DNA from: Sphingopyxis panaciterrae
Lineage (GTDB): Bacteria; Pseudomonadota; Alphaproteobacteria; Sphingomonadales; Sphingomonadaceae
DNA length: 64,000 nucleotides
Direction: 5' to 3'
NCBI RefSeq assembly: GCF_011762125.1
Contig: NZ_JAASQN010000001.1
Span: 310,001 to 374,000 of the forward strand
The notes under the pieces are model-generated. The model had not been told where the DNA came from and searched no databases. It worked only from the letters and a program-made list of their open reading frames with translations. The translations under genes were made by a program, and so were the position numbers. Positions 45,446-53,594 of the stretch are shown here, one piece after another (position 1 is the stretch's first letter; each line of letters starts with the position of its first letter).

Positions 45446-45491
45446 CAATCTCGCGTCCGTTGTTCTTTGACGGAAAAATTTAGCAGGATGC

Positions 45492-45523
45492 GGAAGAAAC
45501 GATAGAAGGTCGTCGTTTCTTCC
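45492..45523. promoter_or_regulatory. Mirror-symmetric bidirectional ECF promoter
   Basis: GGAAGAAACGA (45492-45502) and its exact inverse TCGTTTCTTCC (45513-45523) are separated by 10 bp. Read to the right this gives GGAAG at 45492-45496, 17 bp, CGTT at 45514-45517; read to the left GGAAG at 45523-45519, 17 bp, CGTT at 45501-45498. Both match the GGAA...CGTT form of ECF promoters. The sigma operon begins 29 bp after its CGTT; the subtilisin gene begins 53 bp after its own. Confidence 0.75.
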
Positions 45524-45545
45524 TCGAACAATCGAAAAGGCGACA

Positions 45546-46034
45546 ATGCGCTTCGAAGAGGAACTGGTCGAACTGCTGCCACGGCTGCGCCGTTTTGCGC
45601 GCGGGCTGGCGCGTGATGTCAGCGACGCGGACGATTTATGTCAGGCTGCGATCGAACGCGCGCTGAAGTCGCGGGAACAATGGCAACAAGGAACGAGACT
45701 GGATAGCTGGATGTACCGCATCACGCGTAATCTCTGGATCGATGAGCGCCGCGCCGCGGGCCGCCGCGGTATTCACGCGCCGATCGATGACGCCGTCACG
45801 CAGGTCGCGGGCGAGGGCGCCTCCGAGGTCGAGGCGGGCGCGCTGCGCGGCGATGTCGACGGCGCGATGGCGCACCTGCCCGACGAGCAGCGCGAGGTGG
45901 TGATGCTCGTCCTTGTCGAGGGCTATGCCTATCGCGAGGCGGCAGAATTGCTGGAGATACCGATCGGCACGATCACCTCGCGCCTGGCGCGCGGGCGCGA
46001 GACCTTGATGCATTTGCTGGGAGAAGCGGCATGA
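45546..46034 (+). CDS. ECF sigma factor
   Basis: A 162-residue sigma factor with only regions 2 and 4. Region 2 is seen in DVSDADDLCQAAIERAL and DSWMYRITRNLWIDERR; region 4 in LPDEQREVVMLVLVEGYAYREAAELLEIPIGTITSRLARGRE. Length is normal for ECF proteins. The stop overlaps the next gene by ATGA, typical for sigma/anti-sigma pairs. No PhyR or NepR gene is near, so it is not the general stress EcfG system. The gene lies directly behind the symmetric GGAAG-CGTT promoter and is probably autoregulated. Confidence 0.94.
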   Translation: MRFEEELVELLPRLRRFARGLARDVSDADDLCQAAIERALKSREQWQQGTRLDSWMYRITRNLWIDERRAAGRRGIHAPIDDAVTQVAGEGASEVEAGALRGDVDGAMAHLPDEQREVVMLVLVEGYAYREAAELLEIPIGTITSRLARGRETLMHLLGEAA

Positions 46035-46726
46035 GTTTCGACTCGACCATGGTCGCGGCCTTCGTCGACGGCGAGCTGGACGATCTCACCGCGCGGCGTA
46101 TCGAGCGTGAAGCCGAAAGCGACATGGCGCTCGCCGCCGAAATCGCGCGCCATCGCGTCCTGAAAACGAAGCTCAAGGCTCATTTTGCGCCGGTGGTCGA
46201 AGAGGCGGTTCCAGAGCGTTTGCGGGCGCTGCTCATCGAACCAAAGATCAGCAACAGCCTGTCCTCGCGCCGCGAGGCAAGGCGGGCGCGTTTCGCTCCG
46301 ATCCACTGGGGTGCCATCGCGGCAGCGCTGGTGCTGGGACTGACGATCGGCCTCAAGCCCTGGATGCCCGTCGCCGATGTCGGCGACGCGAACGGTGCGC
46401 TCGTCGCGTCGGGCGCGCTTGCCACCGCACTCGACACACAGCTCGCATCGAACCAGCGCGCGGGCGCCGCGGTGCGCATCGGACTGAGCTTCCGCGACAA
46501 GCAGGGGCGCACGTGCCGCAGCTTCGAAGGCCGCAAACTTTCGGGTATCGGATGCCGCGACCAGGGCCGCTGGGCGCTCGAACGCACGCTGACCGGTCAA
46601 GCCGGCAACGACTATCGCCAAGCTTCATCGGGTGCGCTTGCGGCCGATGCTGCAGCGATGATGGCAGGAGACCCTTTTGATGCCGCCACGGAACGGGCGG
46701 CGCGCGATAGAGGCTGGAGCGACTGA
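46031..46726 (+). CDS. Membrane anti-sigma factor
   Basis: A 231-residue protein translationally coupled to the ECF sigma gene. The cytoplasmic N-terminus (VAAFVDGELDDLTARRIEREAESD) has the form of anti-sigma domains but lacks the zinc HxxxCxxC motif. One membrane helix (WGAIAAALVLGLTIGL, about residues 94-110) is followed by a periplasmic domain of about 115 residues with two Cys (TCRSFEGRKLSGIGC), which could respond to redox or be a cleavage target. It is expected to hold the sigma factor inactive until an envelope signal, possibly via the divergent subtilisin. Confidence 0.88.
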   Translation: MSFDSTMVAAFVDGELDDLTARRIEREAESDMALAAEIARHRVLKTKLKAHFAPVVEEAVPERLRALLIEPKISNSLSSRREARRARFAPIHWGAIAAALVLGLTIGLKPWMPVADVGDANGALVASGALATALDTQLASNQRAGAAVRIGLSFRDKQGRTCRSFEGRKLSGIGCRDQGRWALERTLTGQAGNDYRQASSGALAADAAAMMAGDPFDAATERAARDRGWSD

Positions 46727-46747
46727 CCGGAACGCCGCGTCCCGGAC

Positions 46748-46823
46748 TGGTGCCGGCTGTCAGACTCGAACTGACGACCTACCGCTTACAAGGCGGTTGC
46801 TCTACCAACTGAGCTAAGCCGGC
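46748..46823 (-). tRNA. tRNA-Thr (anticodon TGT)
   Basis: On the minus strand a complete cloverleaf begins GCCGGCTTAGCTCAGTTGG, has the anticodon stem/loop CCGCC-TTGTAAG-CGG with anticodon TGT, a GTTCGAGTC T loop, and an acceptor stem closing with GCCGGC and an encoded ACCA. Total length is 76 bases including CCA. It lies between the anti-sigma gene and a dispersed repeat; no integrase or direct repeat indicates use as an attachment site. Confidence 0.97.
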
Positions 46824-46843
46824 GCGACGTTTGCGCCCCTAGA

Positions 46844-46904
46844 GCATTTTCCGGCCCGATGGAAACATCTGACGGTCAGAAAATTCGACCAAAGCGGAAA
46901 ATGC
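46844..46904. repeat. Dispersed alphaproteobacterial palindromic repeat
   Basis: GCATTTTCCG (46844-46853) and CGGAAAATGC (46895-46904) are exact inverse arms around a 41-bp core with AGAGCATTTTCC at the left. This form of short intergenic palindrome is common in alphaproteobacterial genomes. It lies between the tRNA and the 3' end of the DUF429-like gene and could act as a terminator. Confidence 0.6.
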
Positions 46905-46963
46905 AGACTTTCCGGCCCGAAGCAAATGAACCGGCGGCAAAAAATCGTAACATCGAGTCCGGT

Positions 46964-47836
46964 TCAGACGATGCCGAAGGTCCAGCCCTCGGTGCGCGCG
47001 AGATCGCCGGTCAGCGGAGCGGGCGACCAGCGGGCCGGATCGCCGGCGATCGTGCGGAGCCAAGCGGCGGCGAGCAAGGCGTCGCTCGCGTGGTCGCTCA
47101 CCGGGCCATCGATGCCCGCAGGCGGAGAACTGAGCACCGCGAGCGCGGCGTCGAGTGCGCTGCCGTCGCGAATCTTGCTGCGCCCCGGCGCCATTCCCGC
47201 GGCGCGCGCGGCGAGGCTGGTGTAAATTTCGACAAGCAGTGGCCCGCGCGCGGGCACGGGATCGAGCGGCCAGAGCGGAATCCGGCCCCGCAGCCGGTGG
47301 AGCAGCCGCATTCCCGCCAGGCTGGCCTTGCCGACCTGCGCCGCGCCGACGAGATTGAAATTGCTGACGCTCGCCGCCTGCTTCGTCACGCGCTGATGCT
47401 GTTCGACCACCCGCAGCCGTCCCGCGCCGGGCTCGAACAGGTCGCCGGTGTCGCCCCGGCCGTGGCGAAAATGGCGGCGCGCGTCGGGATGGGCGAGGAA
47501 GGCGGCGATCTCATAATGCGGATCCCCGGCGGCGAGGCGTTCGACCAGCGCCCATAATCCGGGCAAATCGACGGGGCTTTCGCCCCATTCGGGAAAATAG
47601 GCGCCCCGGTCGGCAAAGGCGAAGGCGGCGGAAAAGTCGAAACCGATCAGCATATTCTCGCCCGCTGCAGCGACCGCTTCGAGCCAGCCCAATATTTCGG
47701 CCCGCGACCAGACATGGGCCGGACGCACCAGCGCGGGCGCATCGCCGCCGCTCGCCACCGCCAGCGCGATCCCCGGTTGCCGCGGCCCGCGAGCGCCCGA
47801 CCAGTCGAGGGCGGCGAAATGGGTGAAGCGGCGCAT
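46964..47836 (-). CDS. DUF429-like protein, possible RNase H fold
   Basis: A 290-residue protein with acidic motifs spaced as in the DUF429/RNase H-like group: FAALDWSGARG at the N-terminus, MLIGFDFSAAFAF near residue 80, and VSDHASDALLAAAWLR near 255. These Asp residues could bind metal in a nuclease-like site. No signal peptide. ATG at 47836 (MRRFTHFAAL) is chosen; an earlier ATG at 47869 has no ribosome site. It is divergent from nfuA. The family role is unknown. Confidence 0.75.
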   Translation of the reverse strand: MRRFTHFAALDWSGARGPRQPGIALAVASGGDAPALVRPAHVWSRAEILGWLEAVAAAGENMLIGFDFSAAFAFADRGAYFPEWGESPVDLPGLWALVERLAAGDPHYEIAAFLAHPDARRHFRHGRGDTGDLFEPGAGRLRVVEQHQRVTKQAASVSNFNLVGAAQVGKASLAGMRLLHRLRGRIPLWPLDPVPARGPLLVEIYTSLAARAAGMAPGRSKIRDGSALDAALAVLSSPPAGIDGPVSDHASDALLAAAWLRTIAGDPARWSPAPLTGDLARTEGWTFGIV

Positions 47837-47914
47837 TCCTGACCCTAGCGCATCTATAGGGTGGCGCATCTATGTTATCTTGCACAAAGCGCCGCCGCGT
47901 CCCACATGCAGCCC

Positions 47915-48490
47915 ATGCTGATCGAAACCGAATCGACGCCCAACCCCGCGACGCTCAAATTCCTGCCCGGCCAGGCGGTGATGGCGACGGGAACGCGCGA
48001 CTTTGCGAGCCCCGAAGAGGCCGAAGCATCGCCGCTTGCGCGCGCGCTATTCACCCTCGGCGATGTCACCGGCGTCTTCTTCGGCCGCGACTTCGTGTCG
48101 GTGACCATCGCGCCGGGCAGCGAGTGGGCCGATGTGAAACCCGACGTGCTCGGCATCGTGATGGATCATTTTCTTGGCGGTTTGCCGCTGTTTCACCCGG
48201 CGGCAGCCGGCTTTTCGGTCCCTGCGGAAGAAGAGGCCGGCTTTGCCGACGATCCCGCCGACGCCGACATCATCGAGCAGATCAAGGAACTCATCGAAAC
48301 GCGGGTTCGTCCCGCGGTCGCGAACGACGGCGGCGACATCGTCTATCGCGGTTTCGACAAGGGCAATGTCTATCTGAAGATGCAGGGCGCCTGCGCCGGC
48401 TGTCCGTCGTCGACCGCGACGCTGAAGAACGGCATCGAATCCCTGCTCAAACATTATGTTCCCGAAGTCACGGCGGTCCACGCCGTCTGA
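47915..48490 (+). CDS. nfuA: NfuA/NifU-type iron-sulfur scaffold protein
   Basis: A 191-residue Fe-S carrier. It begins MLIETESTPNPATLKFLPG, the Nfu N-terminal domain, and ends with the NifU C-terminal domain holding VRPAVANDGGDIVY and the cluster-binding CxxC in GACAGCPSSTATLKNGIE. It hands [4Fe-4S] clusters to target enzymes such as MiaB, which is encoded a few kilobases away. An in-frame ATG nine bases upstream (MQPMLIE) is an alternative start. Confidence 0.95.
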   Translation: MLIETESTPNPATLKFLPGQAVMATGTRDFASPEEAEASPLARALFTLGDVTGVFFGRDFVSVTIAPGSEWADVKPDVLGIVMDHFLGGLPLFHPAAAGFSVPAEEEAGFADDPADADIIEQIKELIETRVRPAVANDGGDIVYRGFDKGNVYLKMQGACAGCPSSTATLKNGIESLLKHYVPEVTAVHAV

Positions 48491-48526
48491 CGGGATCTGC
48501 CCAACCCACCGACAGGAGAATGCCCG

Positions 48527-49120
48527 ATGAGCGAGCCGCTTTCCGATAGCGCCCTCGACCAGCTGTTTCGTACCGCGCGCACCTATAACGGCTATGTCGA
48601 CAAGCCGGTGTCGGAAGACCAGTTGCACGCGATCTGGGACCTGGTGAAATTCGGCCCGACGAGCGCCAACAGCCTGCCGGCGCGGATCGTCTGGTGCGTG
48701 TCCGACGAAGCGAAGCAAAAGCTGGCCGCGCTGGCGATGCCCGCCAATGGCGAAAAAATCCTCCAGGCTCCGGTCACCGCGATCATCGCCATGGACCATG
48801 AATTTTACGAAAATCTTCCAGACCTCTTTCCTCACACCGACGCGCGCAGCTGGTTCGCCGGCAACGAGGCGCTTGCGCAGACGACGGCCTTTCGCAATGC
48901 CAGCCTGCAGGGCGCCTATTTCATTCTTGCGGCGCGCGCGCTCGGCCTCGACACCGGGCCCATGTCGGGTTTCGACAATGCGGCGGTCGACGACGCCTTC
49001 TTCGCCGGCCAGCCCAGCGTGAAGAGCAATTTCATCTCGACCCTCGGCTATGGCGATCCGGCGAGCATCTTCGAACGTAGCCCGCGGCCCGATTTCGGCC
49101 GCTTCAACCGCGTCGTCTGA
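48527..49120 (+). CDS. Malonic semialdehyde reductase-like nitroreductase (RutE/HadB family)
   Basis: A 197-residue flavin nitroreductase-fold protein. [38 protein letters not shown] and [20 protein letters not shown] match the RutE/YdfG-partner family, which in E. coli reduces malonic semialdehyde in pyrimidine breakdown. No other rut genes are near, so the physiological role is open. ATG follows AGGAGA. It sits 36 bp after nfuA in the same direction. Confidence 0.88.
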   Translation: MSEPLSDSALDQLFRTARTYNGYVDKPVSEDQLHAIWDLVKFGPTSANSLPARIVWCVSDEAKQKLAALAMPANGEKILQAPVTAIIAMDHEFYENLPDLFPHTDARSWFAGNEALAQTTAFRNASLQGAYFILAARALGLDTGPMSGFDNAAVDDAFFAGQPSVKSNFISTLGYGDPASIFERSPRPDFGRFNRVV

Positions 49121-49142
49121 GCGGGCCTCCGCGCGTCTTTCC

Positions 49143-49760
49143 ATGCGGCAACTGGTCATCGATTCGGCAAGCGAGGCCTGTTCGGTGGCGTTGCTCGATG
49201 CGGGGGTGGTCGTCGACCGTCGTCACGAGGTCATTGGCCGTGGCCATGCCGAACGGCTGGTCCCGCTGATCGCCGAACTGGATGGTGGCGGCCGTGCAGA
49301 CACGCTCTTTGTCGGGTGCGGTCCCGGCAGCTTCGCCGGCGTACGGATCGGGGTTGCCGCGGCGCGCGGGCTGGCGCTGGGCTGGCGGATCCCGGTGCGC
49401 GGCTTTTCGACCCTCGCGCTCGTCGCGGCGGGGGCGGCGGAAGAGGCCGCCGCTGCGGGCGGCGCGCTCGTCGTGATGGAGGGCGGGCATGGCCAATGGT
49501 TCGTCCAGCCCTTCGCTGCCGACCTGACGCCGCGATCGGCGGTGCGCTCATTGCTTCCCGACGATGCGATCCTGATCGACGATGCCCTCGTCGTCGGCAA
49601 TCGTGCCGAAGCCTTCGTCGCGCGGCGCGGCGCGGGGCGTGCATTGCCGTTGCTGCCCGACGCGCGCGCCTTTTCCCTCCTGCCCGGTGGCGCGCTGTTC
49701 GACGATCCCAGCCCGATCTATGGCCGCGCGCCCGACGCCAAGCCGATGGGGACCGCATGA
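49143..49760 (+). CDS. tsaB: tRNA threonylcarbamoyladenosine biosynthesis protein TsaB
   Basis: A 205-residue ASKHA-fold protein beginning MRQLVIDSASEACSVALL, with GRGHAERLVPLIAEL and the conserved FVGCGPGSFAGVRIGVAAARGLAL. TsaB partners with TsaD and TsaE to make t6A on tRNAs that read ANN codons, including the Thr tRNA found in this window. It overlaps rimI by ATGA, the usual tsaB-rimI order. Confidence 0.95.
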   Translation: MRQLVIDSASEACSVALLDAGVVVDRRHEVIGRGHAERLVPLIAELDGGGRADTLFVGCGPGSFAGVRIGVAAARGLALGWRIPVRGFSTLALVAAGAAEEAAAAGGALVVMEGGHGQWFVQPFAADLTPRSAVRSLLPDDAILIDDALVVGNRAEAFVARRGAGRALPLLPDARAFSLLPGGALFDDPSPIYGRAPDAKPMGTA

Positions 49761-50227
49761 CCGGGTTTCGCCTCGCCACCGCGCGCGTCGCCGATCTGTC
49801 GGCGGTGATGCGCGTGATGGATGGCGCCTTCGATCCCGTTTATGGCGAGGCATGGAGCGCCGCGCAGTTGCTGACGCTTTTCGCCTTGCCGTCGGCGCGC
49901 GTCTGCCTTGCCTGGGACGCCGACCTGCCGTGCGGCTTTTCGGCGGCGCGCATCGCCGGGCCGGAAAGTGAATTGTTGCTGCTCGCCGTCGACCCCGATG
50001 CGCGGGGACGGGGCGTTGGCAAGCTGCTGATGGACGATTGGCAGCAATGGGCGGCGTCTGCGGGTGCCGACGACTATTTCCTTGAAATGCGTGCCGACAA
50101 TGATGCCGTTCATCTTTACGAAGCTGTGGGCTTTTCGGAATGCGGGCGCCGGCCTGCCTATTACCGCGGCGGCGACGGCATCCTTCGCGACGCGATTACC
50201 ATGCGGCGTGCTCCCCGACTGATATAA
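49757..50227 (+). CDS. rimI: Ribosomal-protein-alanine N-acetyltransferase-like GNAT
   Basis: A 156-residue GNAT enzyme. The acetyl-CoA motif reads LLLLAVDPDARGRGVGKLLMDDW (Q/RxxGxG/A type, about residues 73-95), and NDAVHLYEAVGFSECGRRPAYY is the C-terminal RimI-like signature. RimI acetylates the N-terminal Ala of ribosomal protein S18. Start overlaps the tsaB stop. Confidence 0.92.
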   Translation: MTGFRLATARVADLSAVMRVMDGAFDPVYGEAWSAAQLLTLFALPSARVCLAWDADLPCGFSAARIAGPESELLLLAVDPDARGRGVGKLLMDDWQQWAASAGADDYFLEMRADNDAVHLYEAVGFSECGRRPAYYRGGDGILRDAITMRRAPRLI

Positions 50228-50285
50228 CTTAGTATTCTACCGTTGCGGCTTTGCCGCCAATCTGGCATGAATATCGGCGGGTCGA

Positions 50286-50319
50286 AGAAGAATCCTAATA
50301 TTCGCAACCCTATTCTTCT
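50286..50319. promoter_or_regulatory. Inverted repeat before mucR
   Basis: AGAAGAAT (50286-50293) and ATTCTTCT (50312-50319) are exact inverse arms 18 bp apart, ending 24 bp before the mucR start in an AT-richer stretch. It could be a leader hairpin or an autoregulatory site; MucR proteins often repress their own gene. Confidence 0.35.
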
Positions 50320-50343
50320 GGGAAATAGCAAGGAAACGCTCTT

Positions 50344-50781
50344 ATGTCGGATCAAACCGATACATCTGAAATGCTCGTGACGCTGACGGCCGATATTGTC
50401 GCCGCGCACGTCAGCAACAATAGCGTCGCGATCTCCGATCTCGCGGTGCTGATCAATAATGTCCACGCCGCGCTCTCTAATCTTGGGCATCAGGAAGTTC
50501 CTGAAGAAAAGCCCGTGCCGGCTGTTTCGATCCGCTCTTCGGTAAAGCCCGACCATATCGTGTGTCTCGAGGATGGCAAAAAGCTGAAGATGCTGCGGCG
50601 CCACCTGATGACGCACTATGGCATGACCCCCGACGATTATCGGGCCAAATGGGGCCTGCCCGCCGACTATCCGATGGTTGCACCGAACTACGCCGAGCGG
50701 CGACGCGTGCTGGCCAAGGAAATCGGCCTCGGTACCAAGGGCCGCGGCGGCGGACGCAAGCCCAAGGCCAAGCGCGGCTAA
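50344..50781 (+). CDS. mucR: MucR/Ros family transcriptional regulator
   Basis: A 145-residue DNA-binding protein of the Ros/MucR zinc-finger family. The core is VCLEDGKKLKMLRRHLMTHYGMTPDDYRAKWGLP (about residues 78-111), where the first zinc ligand pair is C-x2-D instead of C-x2-C, a variant known in this family, with two His after it. The tail is basic (GRGGGRKPKAKRG). MucR proteins silence AT-rich promoters and influence surface polysaccharides and motility. Ribosome site AAGGAAA precedes the ATG. Confidence 0.94.
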   Translation: MSDQTDTSEMLVTLTADIVAAHVSNNSVAISDLAVLINNVHAALSNLGHQEVPEEKPVPAVSIRSSVKPDHIVCLEDGKKLKMLRRHLMTHYGMTPDDYRAKWGLPADYPMVAPNYAERRRVLAKEIGLGTKGRGGGRKPKAKRG

Positions 50782-50886
50782 ACGCTGGCGACAAGCTTAT
50801 AATGGCAAATGGGGCGGCGCCATATCGGCGCCGCCCTTGTCCTATCGGCGGCGCGACCCTATACAGATTTCAGAACAAAGATACGG

Positions 50887-50899
50887 CTGCATATTGCAG
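50887..50899. promoter_or_regulatory. Short dyad before the fur gene
   Basis: CTGCA-TAT-TGCAG lies directly before the ribosome site of the Fur-family gene. With five-base arms it could be an autoregulatory half or chance; the position within 12-24 bp of the start makes an effect on initiation possible. Confidence 0.3.
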
Positions 50900-50910
50900 G
50901 AAAGGCCCGC

Positions 50911-51336
50911 ATGACCGGTTCCATCGACCTTGAAGCCTTGTGCCACGAAAAGGGGCTGCGCATCACCGAGCAGCGCCGCATCATCGCCCGTGTGATCTCC
51001 GATTCCGAAGATCATCCGGACGTCGAGACGCTTTATGAACGCGCGTCGAAGATCGACAGTGGCATCTCGATCGCCACCGTTTACCGCACCGTCCGCCTGT
51101 TCGAAGAAGCGGGCATCCTCGATCGCCATGATTTCGGCGACGGCCGCTCACGATATGAAGCCGCGCCCGAGGCGCATCACGACCATCTGATCGACGTCGA
51201 AACGGGCAAGGTGATCGAATTCGTCGATCCCGAACTCGAGGCGCTGCAAAAGGTGATCGCCGAACGACTGGGCTTCCGCCTCGTCGACCATCGCATGGAG
51301 CTTTACGGTGTCTCGCTCGATCGCAAGCGCGACTGA
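50911..51336 (+). CDS. fur: Fur family metalloregulator
   Basis: A 141-residue regulator. The winged helix includes LRITEQRRIIARVI and ISIATVYRTVRLFEEAGIL; the metal region is APEAHHDHLIDVETGKVIEFVDPE. The cysteines of the E. coli structural zinc site are absent, as is common in alphaproteobacteria. With iron it should repress uptake genes, such as the heme-type receptor at 58.1 kb whose promoter carries a Fur-like box. ATG at 50911 has AGGAAAGG upstream. Mur or Irr relatives cannot be fully excluded. Confidence 0.9.
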   Translation: MTGSIDLEALCHEKGLRITEQRRIIARVISDSEDHPDVETLYERASKIDSGISIATVYRTVRLFEEAGILDRHDFGDGRSRYEAAPEAHHDHLIDVETGKVIEFVDPELEALQKVIAERLGFRLVDHRMELYGVSLDRKRD

Positions 51337-52102
51337 CCGCGCGTCGGTCAACTGGCGATCGATCGTCCGCCTCACCTTGATGGTGCTGGCGCTGCTGTTC
51401 CTGATCGTGCCGCATCTTTGCTACCGCGCCGTCGGGCGCCCGTCGCCAATGGTGATGGCGTTCCTGAACGCCGCCGGCTGGATCGCGGGACTGCGCGTCC
51501 GGACCACCGGCACGCGGCTGCGGCGCAATGTCCTTTTCGCGGCCAATCATTTGAGCTGGCTCGACATATTGGCGCTCGGCGGCGCAGCGCGATCGGCCTT
51601 TGTGTCAAAGGCCGAGGTCGAAGGCGTGCCGCTTGTTGGCTGGCTCGCCGACCAGAACGGCACCATCTATGTCCAGCGCGAGGCGCGGCGCGAAATCCAG
51701 GCGCAGACCGACAGCCTGCGCGGCGCCCTCACGCGCGGCCGCCCGGTGACCTTGTTTCCCGAAGGAACGACCGGGCCGGGCGACGGGCTGCTGCCTTTCC
51801 GCGGTTCGCTGTTCCAGGCGGTGATACCGCCGCCGCCGAACCTGCGCATCCAGCCGGTGTTTCTCGATTATGGCGACGAGGCGACGGGCATTGCTTGGCA
51901 GGATCCCGAATCCGGGCTCGACAATTTCAAGCGGCTGATCGCGCGCAAGCGCCCGATCCCGCTGACCATCCATTATCTCGACCCGCTGCCGGCCGAGGTA
52001 ACGCACGACCGCAAGGCGATCAGCGAAGCGGCGCGCGCGGCGATCGCTCGCCGGATGGCCGAGGTCGGCCGCCCTTCCGCCGCGGCGCTCCATCGCCTAT
52101 AG
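51308..52102 (+). CDS. plsC: 1-acyl-sn-glycerol-3-phosphate acyltransferase
   Basis: A 264-residue membrane-bound acyltransferase with an N-terminal hydrophobic helix ([20 protein letters not shown]). The HX4D motif is NHLSWLD and the substrate motif is TLFPEGTT. It makes phosphatidic acid from lysophosphatidic acid. The GTG start at 51308 overlaps the fur gene by 29 bp and is backed by GGAG nine bases before it; an internal ATG at 51380 is less likely because it would cut the membrane helix. Confidence 0.9.
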   Translation: MSRSIASATDRASVNWRSIVRLTLMVLALLFLIVPHLCYRAVGRPSPMVMAFLNAAGWIAGLRVRTTGTRLRRNVLFAANHLSWLDILALGGAARSAFVSKAEVEGVPLVGWLADQNGTIYVQREARREIQAQTDSLRGALTRGRPVTLFPEGTTGPGDGLLPFRGSLFQAVIPPPPNLRIQPVFLDYGDEATGIAWQDPESGLDNFKRLIARKRPIPLTIHYLDPLPAEVTHDRKAISEAARAAIARRMAEVGRPSAAALHRL

Positions 52103-52109
52103 CGCGCCG

Positions 52110-53459
52110 ATGAAATCCGACTCTTCCCAAAACCCTGCCAAGACCTTCCACGTCAAATCCTTCGGTTGTCAGATGAACGTCTATGACGGCGAGCGCATGG
52201 CCGAGATGCTGGGCGCCGAGGGTTATGTCGCCGCAGCCGAGGGCGCCGACGCCGATCTCGTCGTGCTCAACACCTGCCACATTCGCGAAAAGGCCGCCGA
52301 AAAAGTCTATTCGGATATCGGCCGGCTGAAGCGGGCCGACGGCAGCCGCCCGACGATCGCCGTCGCCGGCTGCGTCGCGCAGGCCGAGGGTGCCGAGATT
52401 GCGCGCCGTGCACCTTCGGTCGATGTGGTCGTCGGTCCGCAGGCCTATCACCGGCTGCCAGACCTGATCGCCCGCGCCGCGCGCGGCGAAAAGGCGGTCG
52501 ATCTCGACATGCCCGCCGACAGCAAATTCGGCGCGCTGCCAGCGCGTGCCGGCGGCCAGCGCCCGACCGCCTTCCTGACGGTGCAGGAAGGCTGCGACAA
52601 ATTCTGCACCTATTGCGTCGTGCCCTATACCCGCGGCGCCGAGATCAGCCGGCCGTTCGCCGATCTGATCGCCGAAGCGCGCGCGCTCGTCGCGGGCGGC
52701 GTGCGCGAAATCACCCTGCTCGGCCAGAACGTCAACGCATGGGACGGCCAAGATGACAAGGGCAGGGCGATCGGCCTCGACGGGCTGATCCGCACCCTCG
52801 CGAAAGAGGATGGGCTCGAACGTATCCGTTATACGACCAGCCATCCCAACGACATGACCGAGGGGCTGATCGCCGCGCATGGCGAAGTCGAGAAGCTGAT
52901 GCCCTTCCTCCACCTGCCGGTGCAGGCGGGCAGCGACCGCATCCTCGCCGCGATGAACCGCAGCCACAGCATCGACAGCTATCTGGGGATCATCGAGCGC
53001 GTCCGTACGGTGCGCCCCGACATCGCGATTTCGGGCGACTTCATCGTCGGTTTCCCTGGCGAGAGCGACGCCGATTTCGAAGCGACGCTCGCTATCGTCC
53101 GCGCCACCAACTATGCGATGGCGTACAGCTTCAAATATTCGCGCCGCCCCGGCACGCCGGCCGCGACGATGGCCGGCCAGATCGACGAAGCCGTCCTGAA
53201 CGACCGTCTTCAGCGCTTGCAGGCCTTGCTCAACGAACAACAGCGCGCGTTCAACGAGGCGACCGTCGGCCGGACGACGCGCCTGCTCCTCGAACGCAAG
53301 GGCAAGCTCGAAGGTCAATTGATCGGCAAGTCGCCCTGGCTCCAGTCGGTGCATGTCATCGCGCCGGGGCTCAAGATCGGCGACATGGTCGACGTGCGCA
53401 TCACCTCGGCCGGCGCCAACAGCGTCGGCGCCGAAGCGCTCACGGAAGAGGTCGCCTAG
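52110..53459 (+). CDS. miaB: tRNA-2-methylthio-N6-dimethylallyladenosine synthase MiaB
   Basis: A 449-residue radical SAM methylthiotransferase. Cys20 (SFGCQMN), Cys56 (LNTCHIRE) and Cys88 (VAGCVA) bind the auxiliary cluster; CDKFCTYC is the CxxxCxxC site for the SAM cluster. A C-terminal TRAM domain follows (about residues 380-445). It thiomethylates A37 of tRNAs that read UNN codons. It lies between plsC and phoH in the order typical of alphaproteobacteria. Confidence 0.97.
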   Translation: MKSDSSQNPAKTFHVKSFGCQMNVYDGERMAEMLGAEGYVAAAEGADADLVVLNTCHIREKAAEKVYSDIGRLKRADGSRPTIAVAGCVAQAEGAEIARRAPSVDVVVGPQAYHRLPDLIARAARGEKAVDLDMPADSKFGALPARAGGQRPTAFLTVQEGCDKFCTYCVVPYTRGAEISRPFADLIAEARALVAGGVREITLLGQNVNAWDGQDDKGRAIGLDGLIRTLAKEDGLERIRYTTSHPNDMTEGLIAAHGEVEKLMPFLHLPVQAGSDRILAAMNRSHSIDSYLGIIERVRTVRPDIAISGDFIVGFPGESDADFEATLAIVRATNYAMAYSFKYSRRPGTPAATMAGQIDEAVLNDRLQRLQALLNEQQRAFNEATVGRTTRLLLERKGKLEGQLIGKSPWLQSVHVIAPGLKIGDMVDVRITSAGANSVGAEALTEEVA

Positions 53460-53474
53460 TGCCGGCTCGGAATT

Positions 53475-53562
53475 TGTGTGTCCCCGCGAAGGCGGGGACA
53501 CATCTCCTTCCGTCGCATTCCGACACCACAGGAGATGGACTCCCGCTTTCGCGGGAGTACAC
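53475..53562. repeat. Palindromic repeat, CCCGCGAAGGCGGG family, copy 1
   Basis: TGTCCCCGCGAAGGCGGGGACA at the left and CTCCCGCTTTCGCGGGAG at the right are two hairpins, joined by an arm with ATCTCC and its inverse GGAGAT. The unit separates miaB from phoH. A similar unit follows phoH. Confidence 0.7.
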
Positions 53563-53594
53563 AGTTATTGCACCAAGCTAGGAGCCTTGCCCAT

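Noticed and set aside
45546..46726. ECF gene as the general stress factor EcfG
   Set aside because: The GGAA...CGTT promoter is similar, but no phyR or nepR is adjacent and the partner is a membrane anti-sigma.
46748..46823. tRNA-Thr as attachment site of an island
   Set aside because: No integrase, no direct repeat of the tRNA 3' end and no change of gene type on either side.
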